Shown here piece by piece: positions 18,069 through 27,029 of a DNA stretch of 64,000 bases; position 1 is the stretch's first letter; each line of letters begins with the position of its first letter. Position numbers and translations under genes: made by a program. The DNA is from Chloroflexi bacterium CFX4 (GTDB lineage Bacteria; Chloroflexota; Anaerolineae; Aggregatilineales; UBA2796), in the NCBI GenBank assembly GCA_021404685.1, contig QWHC01000004.1, positions 162,697-226,696 of the forward strand, read 5' to 3'. Below the pieces are notes generated by a model. The model was not told where the DNA came from. It saw nothing but the letters and a program-made list of their open reading frames with translations, and did no database searches.

Positions 18069-19349
18069 ATGTTTGGCGAATTGGCACAGTTGGCGTTTGG
18101 TAACTTGCTACGCGCACGCGCACGCCTGATCATGACGGCGGGCGGCGTCTTGGTTGGCACAACGGCGGTGATCCTGTTAGTCGCGCTCACCATCGGCTTG
18201 CAAACCGTTGCAGAGGCGGGCATTGGCAGCGCTGCCTCGCTCACCGAGATGTACGTTTTCCCGAACTATGGGCGCGAACAGACAACTAACATCCCACAGT
18301 TGGATCAGGCAGCCATAGATGCCTTTTGGCGCCTCCCCGGCGTTGCCGTTGTGATTCCCATGATCAATTTGCAGAATCCGCAGTTGTTCGCGGGCAAATT
18401 GCAGGGCTATCCACAGATTTTCGGTATTGATCCCGCCATTTTGCCCTACCTAAACCTGACAGTTCGGGAAGGCGCCCTCTCGCTCAATGGCACAGATATG
18501 ATCGCGGGCAGCCGCGTTGGCGAGATGTTCTTTGATCCAACCGCCACGGAATACGCGCCCGTCAAGGTTGATCTGATGAAAGAACAACCGCGCCTGCGCG
18601 TGACCAAGTATGGCGCGGATGCCGCTACGCCGCGCCGCGTGGATGCGCGCTTTGTGGCGGTGCTGGAAGGCGGCGGCAATTTTGAGAACACCATCTTCAT
18701 GGCGCTGCCCGAAGTGATCAAGCTGAACGAATGGCTGATGGGCAAGAAGTATGACGAAAAGACCTTCCGCTACGATCAGGTCATTGTGCGTGCCAAAGAT
18801 CGAAACGTGACCAACGAGGTTTCAGAGGCGATCAAAAAGCTCGGCTATCAGACGGGTGGCGCCGGTGATTTTTTGAATATGCTGAACGGCTTCTTTGGCA
18901 CCATGCGGATCATGTTGGGTGGCATTGGTGCGGTGGCACTCTTGGTGGCTGCCTTCGGCGTTGCCAACACCATGACGATGGCAATTTTGGAGCGCACCAA
19001 AGAGATCGGCTTGATGAAGGCAATCGGTGCGACGGATCGGAACATCCTGACCGTCTTCCTGATCGAGTCAGGCTTAGTGGGCTTCTTAGGCGGTGTGGCG
19101 GGCGTGTTGGTGGCAATGCTGCTGCGGGATGTGATTAACAATGCTGTGCAGAATGTGCCGCCGGATAGCCCTGTGACTGCCTTCCTGCCGCTTGATCCAA
19201 GCAAGATCGGCGGCAATTTGGTGATCATCCCGACCGAGTTGATGGTGTTTGCGCTTGGCTTGGCAACCTGTGTTGGCTTGGCAGCAGGCTTTTTCCCGGC
19301 GCTGCGTGCCGCCAACTTGCCGCCGGTCATCGCCCTCAAAACGGAGTGA
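18069..19349 (+). CDS. MacB/FtsX-type ABC transporter permease
   Basis: The ATG at 18069 has GGAG eight bases upstream; a GTG at 18054 would add five residues. The 426-residue protein has the MacB layout: an N-terminal helix (LIMTAGGVLVGTTAVILLVA), an outer core domain of about 200 residues, and an FtsX domain with three C-terminal helices. Between the first two of these lies the conserved loop LERTKEIGLMKAIGATDRNI. MacB-type permeases do mechanotransmission for lipoprotein or toxin export and need a partner ATPase. No ATPase gene is next to it in this window. Its ribosome site lies in a perfect hairpin. Confidence 0.85.
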   Translation: MFGELAQLAFGNLLRARARLIMTAGGVLVGTTAVILLVALTIGLQTVAEAGIGSAASLTEMYVFPNYGREQTTNIPQLDQAAIDAFWRLPGVAVVIPMINLQNPQLFAGKLQGYPQIFGIDPAILPYLNLTVREGALSLNGTDMIAGSRVGEMFFDPTATEYAPVKVDLMKEQPRLRVTKYGADAATPRRVDARFVAVLEGGGNFENTIFMALPEVIKLNEWLMGKKYDEKTFRYDQVIVRAKDRNVTNEVSEAIKKLGYQTGGAGDFLNMLNGFFGTMRIMLGGIGAVALLVAAFGVANTMTMAILERTKEIGLMKAIGATDRNILTVFLIESGLVGFLGGVAGVLVAMLLRDVINNAVQNVPPDSPVTAFLPLDPSKIGGNLVIIPTELMVFALGLATCVGLAAGFFPALRAANLPPVIALKTE

Positions 19350-19425
19350 GCCTGCCCACGCTGCACGCAAACGGGCGCGTAGTGAAGGTTGCCCAAACTG
19401 TTGTGGCGCGCTACGATCTGCCGCT

Positions 19426-20265
19426 ATGACAACACCTGACCTTCCCACCGCCAGCCAGCCGATCTTTTCGCGGCGCACTGCCCTGATCGTTGCCTTTGGC
19501 GCACTGCTGACCTTTACGCTGTGGCTGTTCGGCACGCCAGAGGGTGTGCTTGGCAAAGCGGTTGCCGTTGGCTATGCCATTTGCCACCGCATTGCCGAAC
19601 GCACCTTCCCGATTGACGTGGATGCAAACCTGCTGATGCCGCTGTGTGCGCGCTGCACGGGCATTTATCTGGGCGTGCTGCTCAGCTACCTGCTGCTGAC
19701 GGCACGCGGCAGGCTGCGCGGCTATCGGTTTCCGCCGCCGCTGATTGTGGGCGTGCTGCTTGGCTTCATCGGGCTGCTTGGCATTGATGGACTCAACAGC
19801 TATCTAACGCTCTTTCCCAACTATGAACCTGTCTACACGCCCACCAATCCGCTGCGCCTGATCACTGGGTTGTTGACGGGCATCGCGGTTGCCCATTTGG
19901 TGGTGCCATTCTTCAACAGCACATTGTGGGCGCAGCCGCTGCCCGTCCGCAGTTTGGACGGCATCCGCGATCTGGCGGCGGTGTGCGCTGTGGCGGGCGG
20001 CGTGGCGCTGCTGGTGCTGAGTGGGCGTCCGCTGCTGCTGTGGGTGCTTGGCGTGCTGAGCAGCCTGAGCGTGCTGTGCCTGCTCAGCCTGATCGGTGCG
20101 GCGCTGTTCGTCTCGGTGCTGCGGCGAGATCGGCAGGCGCGCACCTGGCGCGATCTGGTGGTGCCGCTGCTGGCAGGCTTCACGTTGGCGCTGATTGAGC
20201 TGGGCGCGATCAGCATTGTGCGCTTCGCGCTGACTGGCACTTGGGATGGCTTCCTGCTGGGGTGA
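19426..20265 (+). CDS. DUF2085-domain membrane protein
   Basis: The ATG at 19426 gives 279 residues; the longer ORF from 19249 would overlap the permease. The DUF2085 signature is clear: [12 protein letters not shown] followed by [11 protein letters not shown], a conserved Cys/His set next to a helix. About seven hydrophobic helices are visible. The family is widespread in Chloroflexota and Firmicutes with unknown function. The paired His and Cys residues suggest a metal site, which is inference. It lies 76 bases after the permease. Confidence 0.75.
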   Translation: MTTPDLPTASQPIFSRRTALIVAFGALLTFTLWLFGTPEGVLGKAVAVGYAICHRIAERTFPIDVDANLLMPLCARCTGIYLGVLLSYLLLTARGRLRGYRFPPPLIVGVLLGFIGLLGIDGLNSYLTLFPNYEPVYTPTNPLRLITGLLTGIAVAHLVVPFFNSTLWAQPLPVRSLDGIRDLAAVCAVAGGVALLVLSGRPLLLWVLGVLSSLSVLCLLSLIGAALFVSVLRRDRQARTWRDLVVPLLAGFTLALIELGAISIVRFALTGTWDGFLLG

Positions 20266-20312
20266 GCCACACCGTAATTTTTCGCAACAAAGAAAGTTTG
20301 GATGTGCATTTT

Positions 20313-21233
20313 ATGAGTGTTTCGCGCACAGTACGCATTTTGGGCGTGCCTATGGATATGGGGCAGCAGCGGCGCGGCGTGGATATGGGACCGAGCGCGG
20401 TGCGCTACGCGGGCTTGCAAGAGCGTTTGCAGCGGCTGGGCTGCACCGTGCATGATTGCGGCAACCTTGATGTGCCGGTGGTCGAAGAAGTGACCGAACG
20501 CGAACAAGTGGCGCGCAGCGAGAATGAACGGGCGCGCCACGTCGAGACGGTGGCGGAGGTCTGCAACGCCATCTACCGCGAGATTTTGGCATGTATCCCT
20601 GAGGAGGACTTCGCCATCATCTTGGGTGGCGATCACAGCATTAGCATGGGCAGCATTTCCGCCATGACCCGCCGCCGCCCGACGGGCATTGTGTGGGTAG
20701 ATGCGCACGGCGATTTCAACATTCCCGAAACCTCACCCTCAGGCAATGTGCATGGGATGCCCGTGGCAGCGCTGATCGGGCAGGGCGCGCCTGCTTTGGT
20801 AAACATTGGCTATGAAGGCGCTAAGGTGCAGCCTTCGCAAATTGTGATGATCGGCGTGCGCGATCTGGACGCGCCTGAGCGTGCGCGCCTTGCCCAAAGC
20901 CACATCTCGGTTTTCACCATGACCGATATTGACGAACACGGCATCGCCGAAGTGACGCGCCGCGCCCTAGACCGCCTCAACTTCCTGGACGCGCTGCACG
21001 TCAGCCTTGATATGGACGCCCTTGATCCCGACGATGCACCCGGCGTTGGCACACCAGTGCGCGGCGGCATCAGCTACCGCGAGGTACACTTGCTCATGGA
21101 GATTTTGTCGTCATCCGGCAAGGTGCGCTCCATGGACATTGTGGAAATCAACCCGATCCTTGATGAGCGCAACCAAACGGCGGAGACAGCCGTCGAACTG
21201 GCTGCCAGCCTGCTTGGCAAGCGCATTCTGTAG
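20313..21233 (+). CDS. rocF: Arginase
   Basis: The ATG at 20313 gives 306 residues beginning [21 protein letters not shown], as in bacterial arginases. The dinuclear manganese motifs are complete: [19 protein letters not shown] and [11 protein letters not shown]. The arginase-type phrase [10 protein letters not shown] (substrate loop) favours arginase over agmatinase. The enzyme cleaves L-arginine to ornithine and urea in the cytoplasm. No urease or ornithine pathway gene is adjacent. Confidence 0.92.
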   Translation: MSVSRTVRILGVPMDMGQQRRGVDMGPSAVRYAGLQERLQRLGCTVHDCGNLDVPVVEEVTEREQVARSENERARHVETVAEVCNAIYREILACIPEEDFAIILGGDHSISMGSISAMTRRRPTGIVWVDAHGDFNIPETSPSGNVHGMPVAALIGQGAPALVNIGYEGAKVQPSQIVMIGVRDLDAPERARLAQSHISVFTMTDIDEHGIAEVTRRALDRLNFLDALHVSLDMDALDPDDAPGVGTPVRGGISYREVHLLMEILSSSGKVRSMDIVEINPILDERNQTAETAVELAASLLGKRIL

Positions 21234-21266
21234 GGCAGCGTAGGCATAGCGTAGCCCACCAACGCT

Positions 21267-21294
21267 TTGCAGAGTTCGCGCTGAGTGTTACAAT
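21267..21294 (+). promoter_or_regulatory. Candidate sigma-70-like promoter
   Basis: TTGCAG at 21267-21272 and TACAAT at 21289-21294, with a 16-base spacer, lie 54 bases before the next gene start. The boxes match the consensus well. Confidence 0.45.
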
Positions 21295-21348
21295 ATTGTT
21301 TCGTACCTGTAAAAAACCCGTCAAGGTTCAGGAAGTTTCGCAGCGCAT

Positions 21349-23157
21349 ATGGCATCTTCAGCGGAAAAGGTGAGCAAAGAAAAGCGGCGCACAGCAACGC
21401 TTTCGCAGCCGCTGCGCCGTTCACAGAATGGCTTTGGCTGCGCGCTGAGCGTTCTCGCCCTGATCTTTGCGGCACTGCTGACCTTTTTAGCGCTCTTGCT
21501 GCCGCCTTTTTCGCTTGGCGAGCAGCTTTTCGGCACGCCCTTCGCGCCGCTGGCAAACCGCCTGACCTTTGGTGATCTGACGCTGACCGCTGCCTCTGCC
21601 AATAGCTTGAACATCCGCCTCAGCCGCCTTGAAGCGGCTGCTTTTAGCGGCTTGCCCGCGCCAAGCGATCCCTTGCTGCGCCAAGCGCGAGAGTCCTTGC
21701 CTAAGGCGCTGGCGCCCTTTGGCGCCGTCTACCGTTTGGAGCAGCGCGGCACACCGCCCGATGCACTGACGCTTGCCCTTGCCATCCCTAGCAGCGTTGA
21801 GCCTTCCCACGCTGATTTATACGGTTATGATGCTGAGGCGCGCCGCTGGCAGTTCATCCCTGCCCAACGCGCCCTAATTGATGAGAAACTCTCGTTAGTG
21901 GCAGTGCTAAATGGTGCGCAACGCTTGCCGGATGCCCTGATCGCGGCACGCCTTGCGCCGCAAGCGCCTATTGTCAGCGCGGTGATCGAGGCGGGACAGG
22001 CGTTCAAGCCCGAGATCGCTGCCGTTGCCAATGTGATTCATCCCGCCGGGCTGTTGCCCAACGCAGAAGGCGCCCTGGATGGCGCGCTGCCTTCAGGCAT
22101 CACCTTTGGGCGCGGCTATGCGGTCGTGCCGCTTATTCGCAACTACCGTGCCGACTCTGCGGCGGACGCTGCCCTGATCGAGTCACTCGTCAGCGATCCT
22201 GACCGCCGCGCCGCGCACATCGCACGCTTGGTCGAGTTTGCCGTCAGCCAACCCTACAGCGGCATCGCCCTTGAATACCTCAGCCTGCCTGCCACCATGC
22301 GCCAAAGCTACACGGCATTCGTCAGCGCATTGGCGGACGCACTGCGTGCAGAGCAGCGCACGCTCACGCTTGTGCTGCCATTCCCTGCCCTGGACGGCGC
22401 TCAGTTTGAGACGGGCGCCTACGACTGGCGGCAGCTTGGCGCGCTTGCCGATACGGTGCAGGTGATTCTGCCGCACGATCCGCGGGACTATCTGCCTGAG
22501 GGCACGGTGCGCCGTGCTTTGGCTTGGGCCGTTGGCGAGATCAGCCGCGCCAAGCTGCACGCCGTCATCAGTGCGCGCAGCGTTCAGCAGGAAGGCAACC
22601 AATGGCTGCCTATCAGCTACCAAGAGGCCTTGGCGCCCTTGTCCACGCTGCGCGTGACGCCTGAAGGGACGCTTGCCGCCAATACACCTGTGCAACTCCA
22701 GCTTGCGCCGGAGGTTGCCGCCTTCGGCATTGAGGCAAATATGCCCGTCGTGCGCTATAAATCGGTGGAAGGCAGCTTCACACGCGCCATCTGGCTAATG
22801 ACAAGCAGCGCCTTGCGTGATAGACTTGGCGCGCTCTTGGTTGGCAACTGGGCAGGCGCGCAAGTGCCAGACTTTGCCGCCAGCGGCGCGTACCTGCAAG
22901 GGACGCTTATCCTAGCGCAGTATAAAACCTATCGGGCAGGGCAAACATGGCTGGTGCCGATCCCTGCCGATCTCGCCGTTCATTGGCGTGCCAGCGCTGG
23001 CGAGCTGACGCTTGCCGAGCAGATCGAGGGGATCGGGCAACCGTTCACTTTCACGCCGGATGGCACTTATCGTGATATTCAGATCAGCGCCGTGCTAGAC
23101 GAAGTGGGCTATCCACTTGCCCGCACGACGCTGCAAGTGGCGCGCAACGAAGACTAA
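21349..23157 (+). CDS. Membrane-anchored GH18-like protein with degenerate active site
   Basis: A 602-residue protein with a cytoplasmic start and one transmembrane helix (about 31-52), then a long outer part. The middle resembles a GH18/YaaH-type barrel: AAHIARLVEFAVSQPYSGIA is the usual lead into strand 4, and a helix with SALADALRAEQRTLTLVLPFP follows. The strand-4 motif of active GH18 enzymes is DGIDIDYE. Here the matching stretch reads GIALEYL (305-311), so the catalytic Glu is not in place. It may bind glycans without cutting them. It is followed by two further secreted TIM-barrel genes. Confidence 0.5.
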   Translation: MASSAEKVSKEKRRTATLSQPLRRSQNGFGCALSVLALIFAALLTFLALLLPPFSLGEQLFGTPFAPLANRLTFGDLTLTAASANSLNIRLSRLEAAAFSGLPAPSDPLLRQARESLPKALAPFGAVYRLEQRGTPPDALTLALAIPSSVEPSHADLYGYDAEARRWQFIPAQRALIDEKLSLVAVLNGAQRLPDALIAARLAPQAPIVSAVIEAGQAFKPEIAAVANVIHPAGLLPNAEGALDGALPSGITFGRGYAVVPLIRNYRADSAADAALIESLVSDPDRRAAHIARLVEFAVSQPYSGIALEYLSLPATMRQSYTAFVSALADALRAEQRTLTLVLPFPALDGAQFETGAYDWRQLGALADTVQVILPHDPRDYLPEGTVRRALAWAVGEISRAKLHAVISARSVQQEGNQWLPISYQEALAPLSTLRVTPEGTLAANTPVQLQLAPEVAAFGIEANMPVVRYKSVEGSFTRAIWLMTSSALRDRLGALLVGNWAGAQVPDFAASGAYLQGTLILAQYKTYRAGQTWLVPIPADLAVHWRASAGELTLAEQIEGIGQPFTFTPDGTYRDIQISAVLDEVGYPLARTTLQVARNED

Positions 23158-23199
23158 GGCGCCGCATTCAAGCGAACACCTAGGGAGAAATACAACCTT

Positions 23200-24669
23200 A
23201 TGAGCAGCATTCGAGAGACGATGAACATAGGTGCGCTGCGGCAGCGCCAACAAATGCACCGACGCCAAGTGCGCTATTTCGCCATGGCTTGGACGGGCAT
23301 TACGCTGCTGCTTGGCGCGGCAACCTTTATCGCCGTCTATGCGGCAACGGGCGCACTTGCCGCCGAATTGCCCACCGGCAGCAGCATCCTGCCGCCACCT
23401 GCCGCCGAAAATGGTGTGGTGGTCGCCCAGATTACCGCAACACCCTTCCCAACCTTCCCACCGCCTGATCAGGCACAGCCCACCCAAGAGCCGCCGCCGC
23501 CAATTGTGATCACGGCGACGCCGAGCGTTCTGCCTACCGTAGCACCTATCCGCGACCTTGACTTTGACTTGGGCATTGCCGTGCAGAAGAACGCCGATCC
23601 CAACGTCTATGGGCTATGGGTGGCTATGGCACGCGATCAATTGCGCCTGAACTGGGTCAAATCCCAAGTGGTTTGGCGCGATACCGAGAAGGTGAAGGGG
23701 CAGATTGATTGGTCTGACCTTGATACCAGCCTCACGCTGCTGAGCGATGCCGGCGTGAAGGTGCTGCTGAGCATTACCAAAGCGCCTGACTGGGCGCGGG
23801 ATCCTGGTGCGCGCATCGTTGCCGATGTGAACGACGGACCGCCCGCCAACCCACAGGATTACGCCGACTTCCTCAGCGCGCTGCTGCGCCGCTATCCGGG
23901 CAAGATTCACGCCATTGAAGTCTGGAACGAGATCAACATTGACCGCGAATGGACGACCAATCCGCCCGCCATCAATGCACAGCGCTATGTGCAACTGCTT
24001 CAGGTTGCCTACAGCACCATCAAGAGCATTGATCCGAACATCATCGTGATCTCAGCAGGCTTAGCGCCCACGGGCGCCAATATTCCCGGCGCCGTCACCG
24101 ATGACTTTGTGTATATGGATCAGCTCATCGCCGCCGGCTTGCTGAACACCGTAGATTGCGTCGGCGCGCACCACAACGGCTTGAATGTGCCACCCAATCA
24201 GGACTGGAACAACCTGCCGGAGCGCAATCCACCGGCGCGCTTCCGCGGCCCATGGTCAAATCCGCACCACAGTTGGGCATTCAAAAGCACGCTGGAAGGC
24301 TATGCCAACCGCATTCGCGCCGCTGGCAGCGATAAAAAGCTGTGCGTCACCGAGTTCGGCTGGCCCAGCGTGGAGGATTTGCAAGGGCGCGGGCAACTGC
24401 GCGATGGCTTCGGCTTCGCTGCCGATAACACCTTGCAGGATCAGGCGAACTTCACCGTGCAGGCAATCGAGCTGATGCAGCAGTGGGGCTTTGTGCGCCT
24501 TGCCATGATCTGGAATTTGAACTATGGCGCGCAAGCGGGTTGGAACATCGGTGGCGCTGTGGGCGATAACGTCCCCTGGTCAATCCTCGGTCCCGATTTT
24601 CAGCCGCGCCCGGTCTGGCAGCGCATCGTAGACCTTGATTTCCGCAGCCGTCCGCGCCGCGAACAATAA
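23200..24669 (+). CDS. Membrane-anchored glycoside hydrolase (clan GH-A, GH39/GH5-like)
   Basis: A 489-residue protein with a transmembrane helix at about 28-52, a Pro/Thr-rich stalk to about 115 and a TIM-barrel domain (about 120-485). Clan GH-A catalytic residues are visible: acid/base Glu244 in VWNEIN and nucleophile Glu385 in CVTEFGW. Retaining glycosidases of this clan act outside the membrane on plant or microbial beta-glycans; the substrate cannot be read from sequence. The next gene encodes a paralogue. The ATG at 23200 has GGGAGA upstream (about 23184). Confidence 0.75.
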   Translation: MSSIRETMNIGALRQRQQMHRRQVRYFAMAWTGITLLLGAATFIAVYAATGALAAELPTGSSILPPPAAENGVVVAQITATPFPTFPPPDQAQPTQEPPPPIVITATPSVLPTVAPIRDLDFDLGIAVQKNADPNVYGLWVAMARDQLRLNWVKSQVVWRDTEKVKGQIDWSDLDTSLTLLSDAGVKVLLSITKAPDWARDPGARIVADVNDGPPANPQDYADFLSALLRRYPGKIHAIEVWNEINIDREWTTNPPAINAQRYVQLLQVAYSTIKSIDPNIIVISAGLAPTGANIPGAVTDDFVYMDQLIAAGLLNTVDCVGAHHNGLNVPPNQDWNNLPERNPPARFRGPWSNPHHSWAFKSTLEGYANRIRAAGSDKKLCVTEFGWPSVEDLQGRGQLRDGFGFAADNTLQDQANFTVQAIELMQQWGFVRLAMIWNLNYGAQAGWNIGGAVGDNVPWSILGPDFQPRPVWQRIVDLDFRSRPRREQ

Positions 24670-24689
24670 CAGCACACCTTACCACACAG

Positions 24690-24716
24690 GGCGGGAAAGG
24701 ATCATGCCTTCCCGCC
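24690..24716 (+). terminator. Hairpin after the first GH-A gene
   Basis: GGCGGGAAAGG (24690-24700) pairs with CCTTCCCGCC (24707-24716), one base bulged, around a 6-base loop. It resembles the GGGCGGGAA hairpin at 10259 and lies 20 bases after the stop codon. No long T-run follows. Confidence 0.45.
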
Positions 24717-24733
24717 TTGCCCAAAGAACACTT

Positions 24734-25978
24734 ATGCCTAAACGCACACGCAACCGCCTACTGCTCAGCGCCCTTGCCCTGAGCCTTTTTGCCGCCGCCC
24801 TGATCGGCTTCACCGCCTTGCGCCCGCCTTCACCACTCGGCGCAGAGCTAATCCGCCACAAGAAACTGCCCTCCATCGCCTATGGTGTGCATACCGCCCT
24901 GTGGTGGAATGACACGGCTCGCGCCCGCGACCTTGAGTTTGTGCGCCTGATGCGCTTTCAATATGCCAAGCAGATTTTTGGCTGGAAGGACATCCGCCCT
25001 GATCTGAGCTTGCCTGATAGCTGGACGCACGCCGATGAGGTGGTGGCAGAGGCGAATTATCGCGGTGTGAAGCTGATCGCACGCTTGGGCAAGCCGCCCG
25101 ACTGGGCGATCCGCCTTGATCGCAACCCATATGAGCCACCCTTTGATGAGGTGGCATTTGGGCAGTTCTGCGGCGATCTGGCGGCGCGCTACAAAGGGCG
25201 CATTGTCGGCTATCAGGTCTGGAACGAACCAAACCTAGACCGCGAATGGCTGAACAAAACACCGAACGCCGCTGCCTATGTGAAGGCGCTGGCAGCCTGC
25301 GCGAATGCTATCCGCAGCGCCGATCCCAACGCGATCATCATCACGGCGGGCTTGGCGCCCACGGGCAGCCTTTCGCCGCAGGTCATCCCGGATACGCTCT
25401 ATTTGCAGCAGATGTATGAAGCGGGTGCAGGGCGCTACTACGACGTGCTAGGGCTGAACGCGCCCGGCTACGCGCTGCCGCCAGAAACCGCACCCGATGA
25501 TCCGCGCCTGGATGGGCATAGCTGGCAGGTCTTTCGGCATGTGGAAGTCATGCGTGCTTTGCAGGTTGCCAACGGCGAAGGGCATAAACAGGTTGCCATC
25601 CTCGAAATGGGCTGGACAACCGATCAGCGCGATACGATCACAGCGCCCGACGGATCGCAGCAGCCCAACCCATACCGCTGGCACGCCGTCTCGGAAGAAC
25701 AGCAGGCAGAATATATCGTGGCTGCCTATGAATACGCTGCCCAACACTGGCGTCCTTGGATCAGCTTGATGGTCGTCCTCTACCTTGCCGATCCTGAATG
25801 GACGCCTGACAATGAGGAATATTGGTGGGCATTAAACGATGCTGGCTTTGAGACGCGAATGCGCCCTGCCTTTTTTGCGCTGGCAAATGCGCCGCGCTAT
25901 AGTGATGATACCTATCTGCCGCCTATCCTAGACGGCATTAATCCATACACACCTATGCCGCCGCGTCCCAAACCGTGA
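24734..25978 (+). CDS. Membrane-anchored glycoside hydrolase (clan GH-A), paralogue
   Basis: The ATG at 24734 gives 414 residues with a signal anchor (NRLLLSALALSLFAAALIGF). An alternative ATG at 24704 has a better ribosome site (GGAAAGGA) but lies in the loop of the hairpin just upstream. The barrel shares phrases with the previous gene (IRSADPNAIIITAGLAPTGS). Catalytic Glu165 in VWNEPN and Glu291 in ILEMGW are present. The long stalk of the upstream paralogue is missing. Function: retaining glycosidase outside the cell; substrate unknown. Confidence 0.75.
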   Translation: MPKRTRNRLLLSALALSLFAAALIGFTALRPPSPLGAELIRHKKLPSIAYGVHTALWWNDTARARDLEFVRLMRFQYAKQIFGWKDIRPDLSLPDSWTHADEVVAEANYRGVKLIARLGKPPDWAIRLDRNPYEPPFDEVAFGQFCGDLAARYKGRIVGYQVWNEPNLDREWLNKTPNAAAYVKALAACANAIRSADPNAIIITAGLAPTGSLSPQVIPDTLYLQQMYEAGAGRYYDVLGLNAPGYALPPETAPDDPRLDGHSWQVFRHVEVMRALQVANGEGHKQVAILEMGWTTDQRDTITAPDGSQQPNPYRWHAVSEEQQAEYIVAAYEYAAQHWRPWISLMVVLYLADPEWTPDNEEYWWALNDAGFETRMRPAFFALANAPRYSDDTYLPPILDGINPYTPMPPRPKP

Positions 25979-25990
25979 GGTGAACTGAGC

Positions 25991-26710
25991 ATGACCGAAT
26001 TACTCTATCCGCTAGACAGCTACATCCAAACCTTTGATGCGCTTGTGACCAACATTGATGCAGCAAACCATGCCGTGCTGCTTAACCGCACCGCCTTTTA
26101 TCCCGGCGGTGGCGGGCAGCCCTGCGATGTTGGCACGCTTATGATGGATGGCGTGCCGTTGCGCGTGGTAAAGGTGCAAAAAGCAGGCGGTGCGGTTGCC
26201 CACAGCCTAGAGGCTGAGTCACCACTGCCTGAAGTCGGCGCGGCGGTGGTCGGTCAGCTTGATTGGGAACGCCGCTACCGCCTGATGCGGACGCACACCG
26301 CGATGCACATCCTGAGCGCGGTCATCTTCCGTGATTACGGCGCACAGGTGACAGGCGGCAACATGGAACCCGGCGAAGGACGCATGGATTTCGAGTTCGA
26401 GACGCTGCAAGGCGATTTTGTGCGCGCTGTGGAGACAGCCATCAACGCGGAAGTGGCAGCCGCACGCCCAATCAGCGTTCGCATTCTGCCGCGTGAAGAG
26501 GCGTTCCAAATCCCTGACCTGATCCGCACCAAGATCAACCTGTTGCCCGAAGGCATTACTGAAGTGCGCGTTGTGCAGATTGACGGGCTGGACTTGCAGG
26601 CGGATGGCGGCACGCACGTGCGGAACACCGCCGAGGTTGGGCATATCCGCGTCGCGGATTATAAGAGCAAAGGCAAGATCAACAAGCGTATTTACATCAG
26701 CCTAGCATGA
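25991..26710 (+). CDS. alaX: AlaX-type alanyl-tRNA editing protein
   Basis: A 239-residue protein matching the free-standing second additional domain of alanyl-tRNA synthetase. It has an N-terminal barrel part (FYPGGGGQPCD), then the editing domain with HTAMHIL and GGTHVRNTAEVG. AlaX proteins remove Ser or Gly wrongly joined to tRNA-Ala. Zinc ligands in the family are HxxxH and CxxxH; here the Cys position before GGTHV reads Asp (ADGGTHV). The length fits AlaX-M. It starts 12 bases after the glycosidase gene. Confidence 0.87.
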   Translation: MTELLYPLDSYIQTFDALVTNIDAANHAVLLNRTAFYPGGGGQPCDVGTLMMDGVPLRVVKVQKAGGAVAHSLEAESPLPEVGAAVVGQLDWERRYRLMRTHTAMHILSAVIFRDYGAQVTGGNMEPGEGRMDFEFETLQGDFVRAVETAINAEVAAARPISVRILPREEAFQIPDLIRTKINLLPEGITEVRVVQIDGLDLQADGGTHVRNTAEVGHIRVADYKSKGKINKRIYISLA

Positions 26711-26817
26711 GTTTTCTACAATATAGATTTACAAGCAATTGTTAAGAAAACTTGCCAACCTGCCCTGAGTCAGAGTACGCTTAAGCTGTCATCCGCACTT
26801 AAGTAAGGTAGGTCGCT

Positions 26818-26970
26818 ATGTTGTATCTACCAAGCGAAAGCGGACAGGGCTTGGTCGAATATGCTATGATTCTCGTGTTCGTTGCCATAGTAATCATCAT
26901 CATCCTGACCGTTTTCGGCGCAACAGTGGGCAACCTCTACAGCACAGTCACAGGGGCATTGCCAAACTGA
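26818..26970 (+). CDS. Orphan Flp/Fap-type pilin
   Basis: A 50-residue gene. The ATG at 26818 follows GTAAGGTAGG. The protein begins MLYLPSESGQGLVEYAMILV and continues with a long Val/Ile run to TVFGATVGNLY. The GQGLVEYAMIL phrase is the class III (type IVb) prepilin processing and assembly signature: cleavage is expected after the Gly, and the conserved Glu and Tyr follow. Flp pilins form thin adhesive fibres and need a tad locus, of which no gene is in the window. A strong terminator follows directly, so it is a one-gene transcript. Confidence 0.8.
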   Translation: MLYLPSESGQGLVEYAMILVFVAIVIIIILTVFGATVGNLYSTVTGALPN

Positions 26971-26976
26971 TACACA

Positions 26977-27016
26977 ACAAGGGCAGCTCGATAAGATGCT
27001 GCCCTTGTGTGTTTTT
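26977..27016 (+). terminator. Rho-independent terminator after the pilin gene
   Basis: Arms ACAAGGGCAGC (26977-26987) and its exact complement (26998-27008) form an 11-bp stem, followed by GTGTTTTT. It ends the pilin transcript and may also serve the convergent P450 gene. Confidence 0.82.
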
Positions 27017-27029
27017 GGCGCAATTCAGC

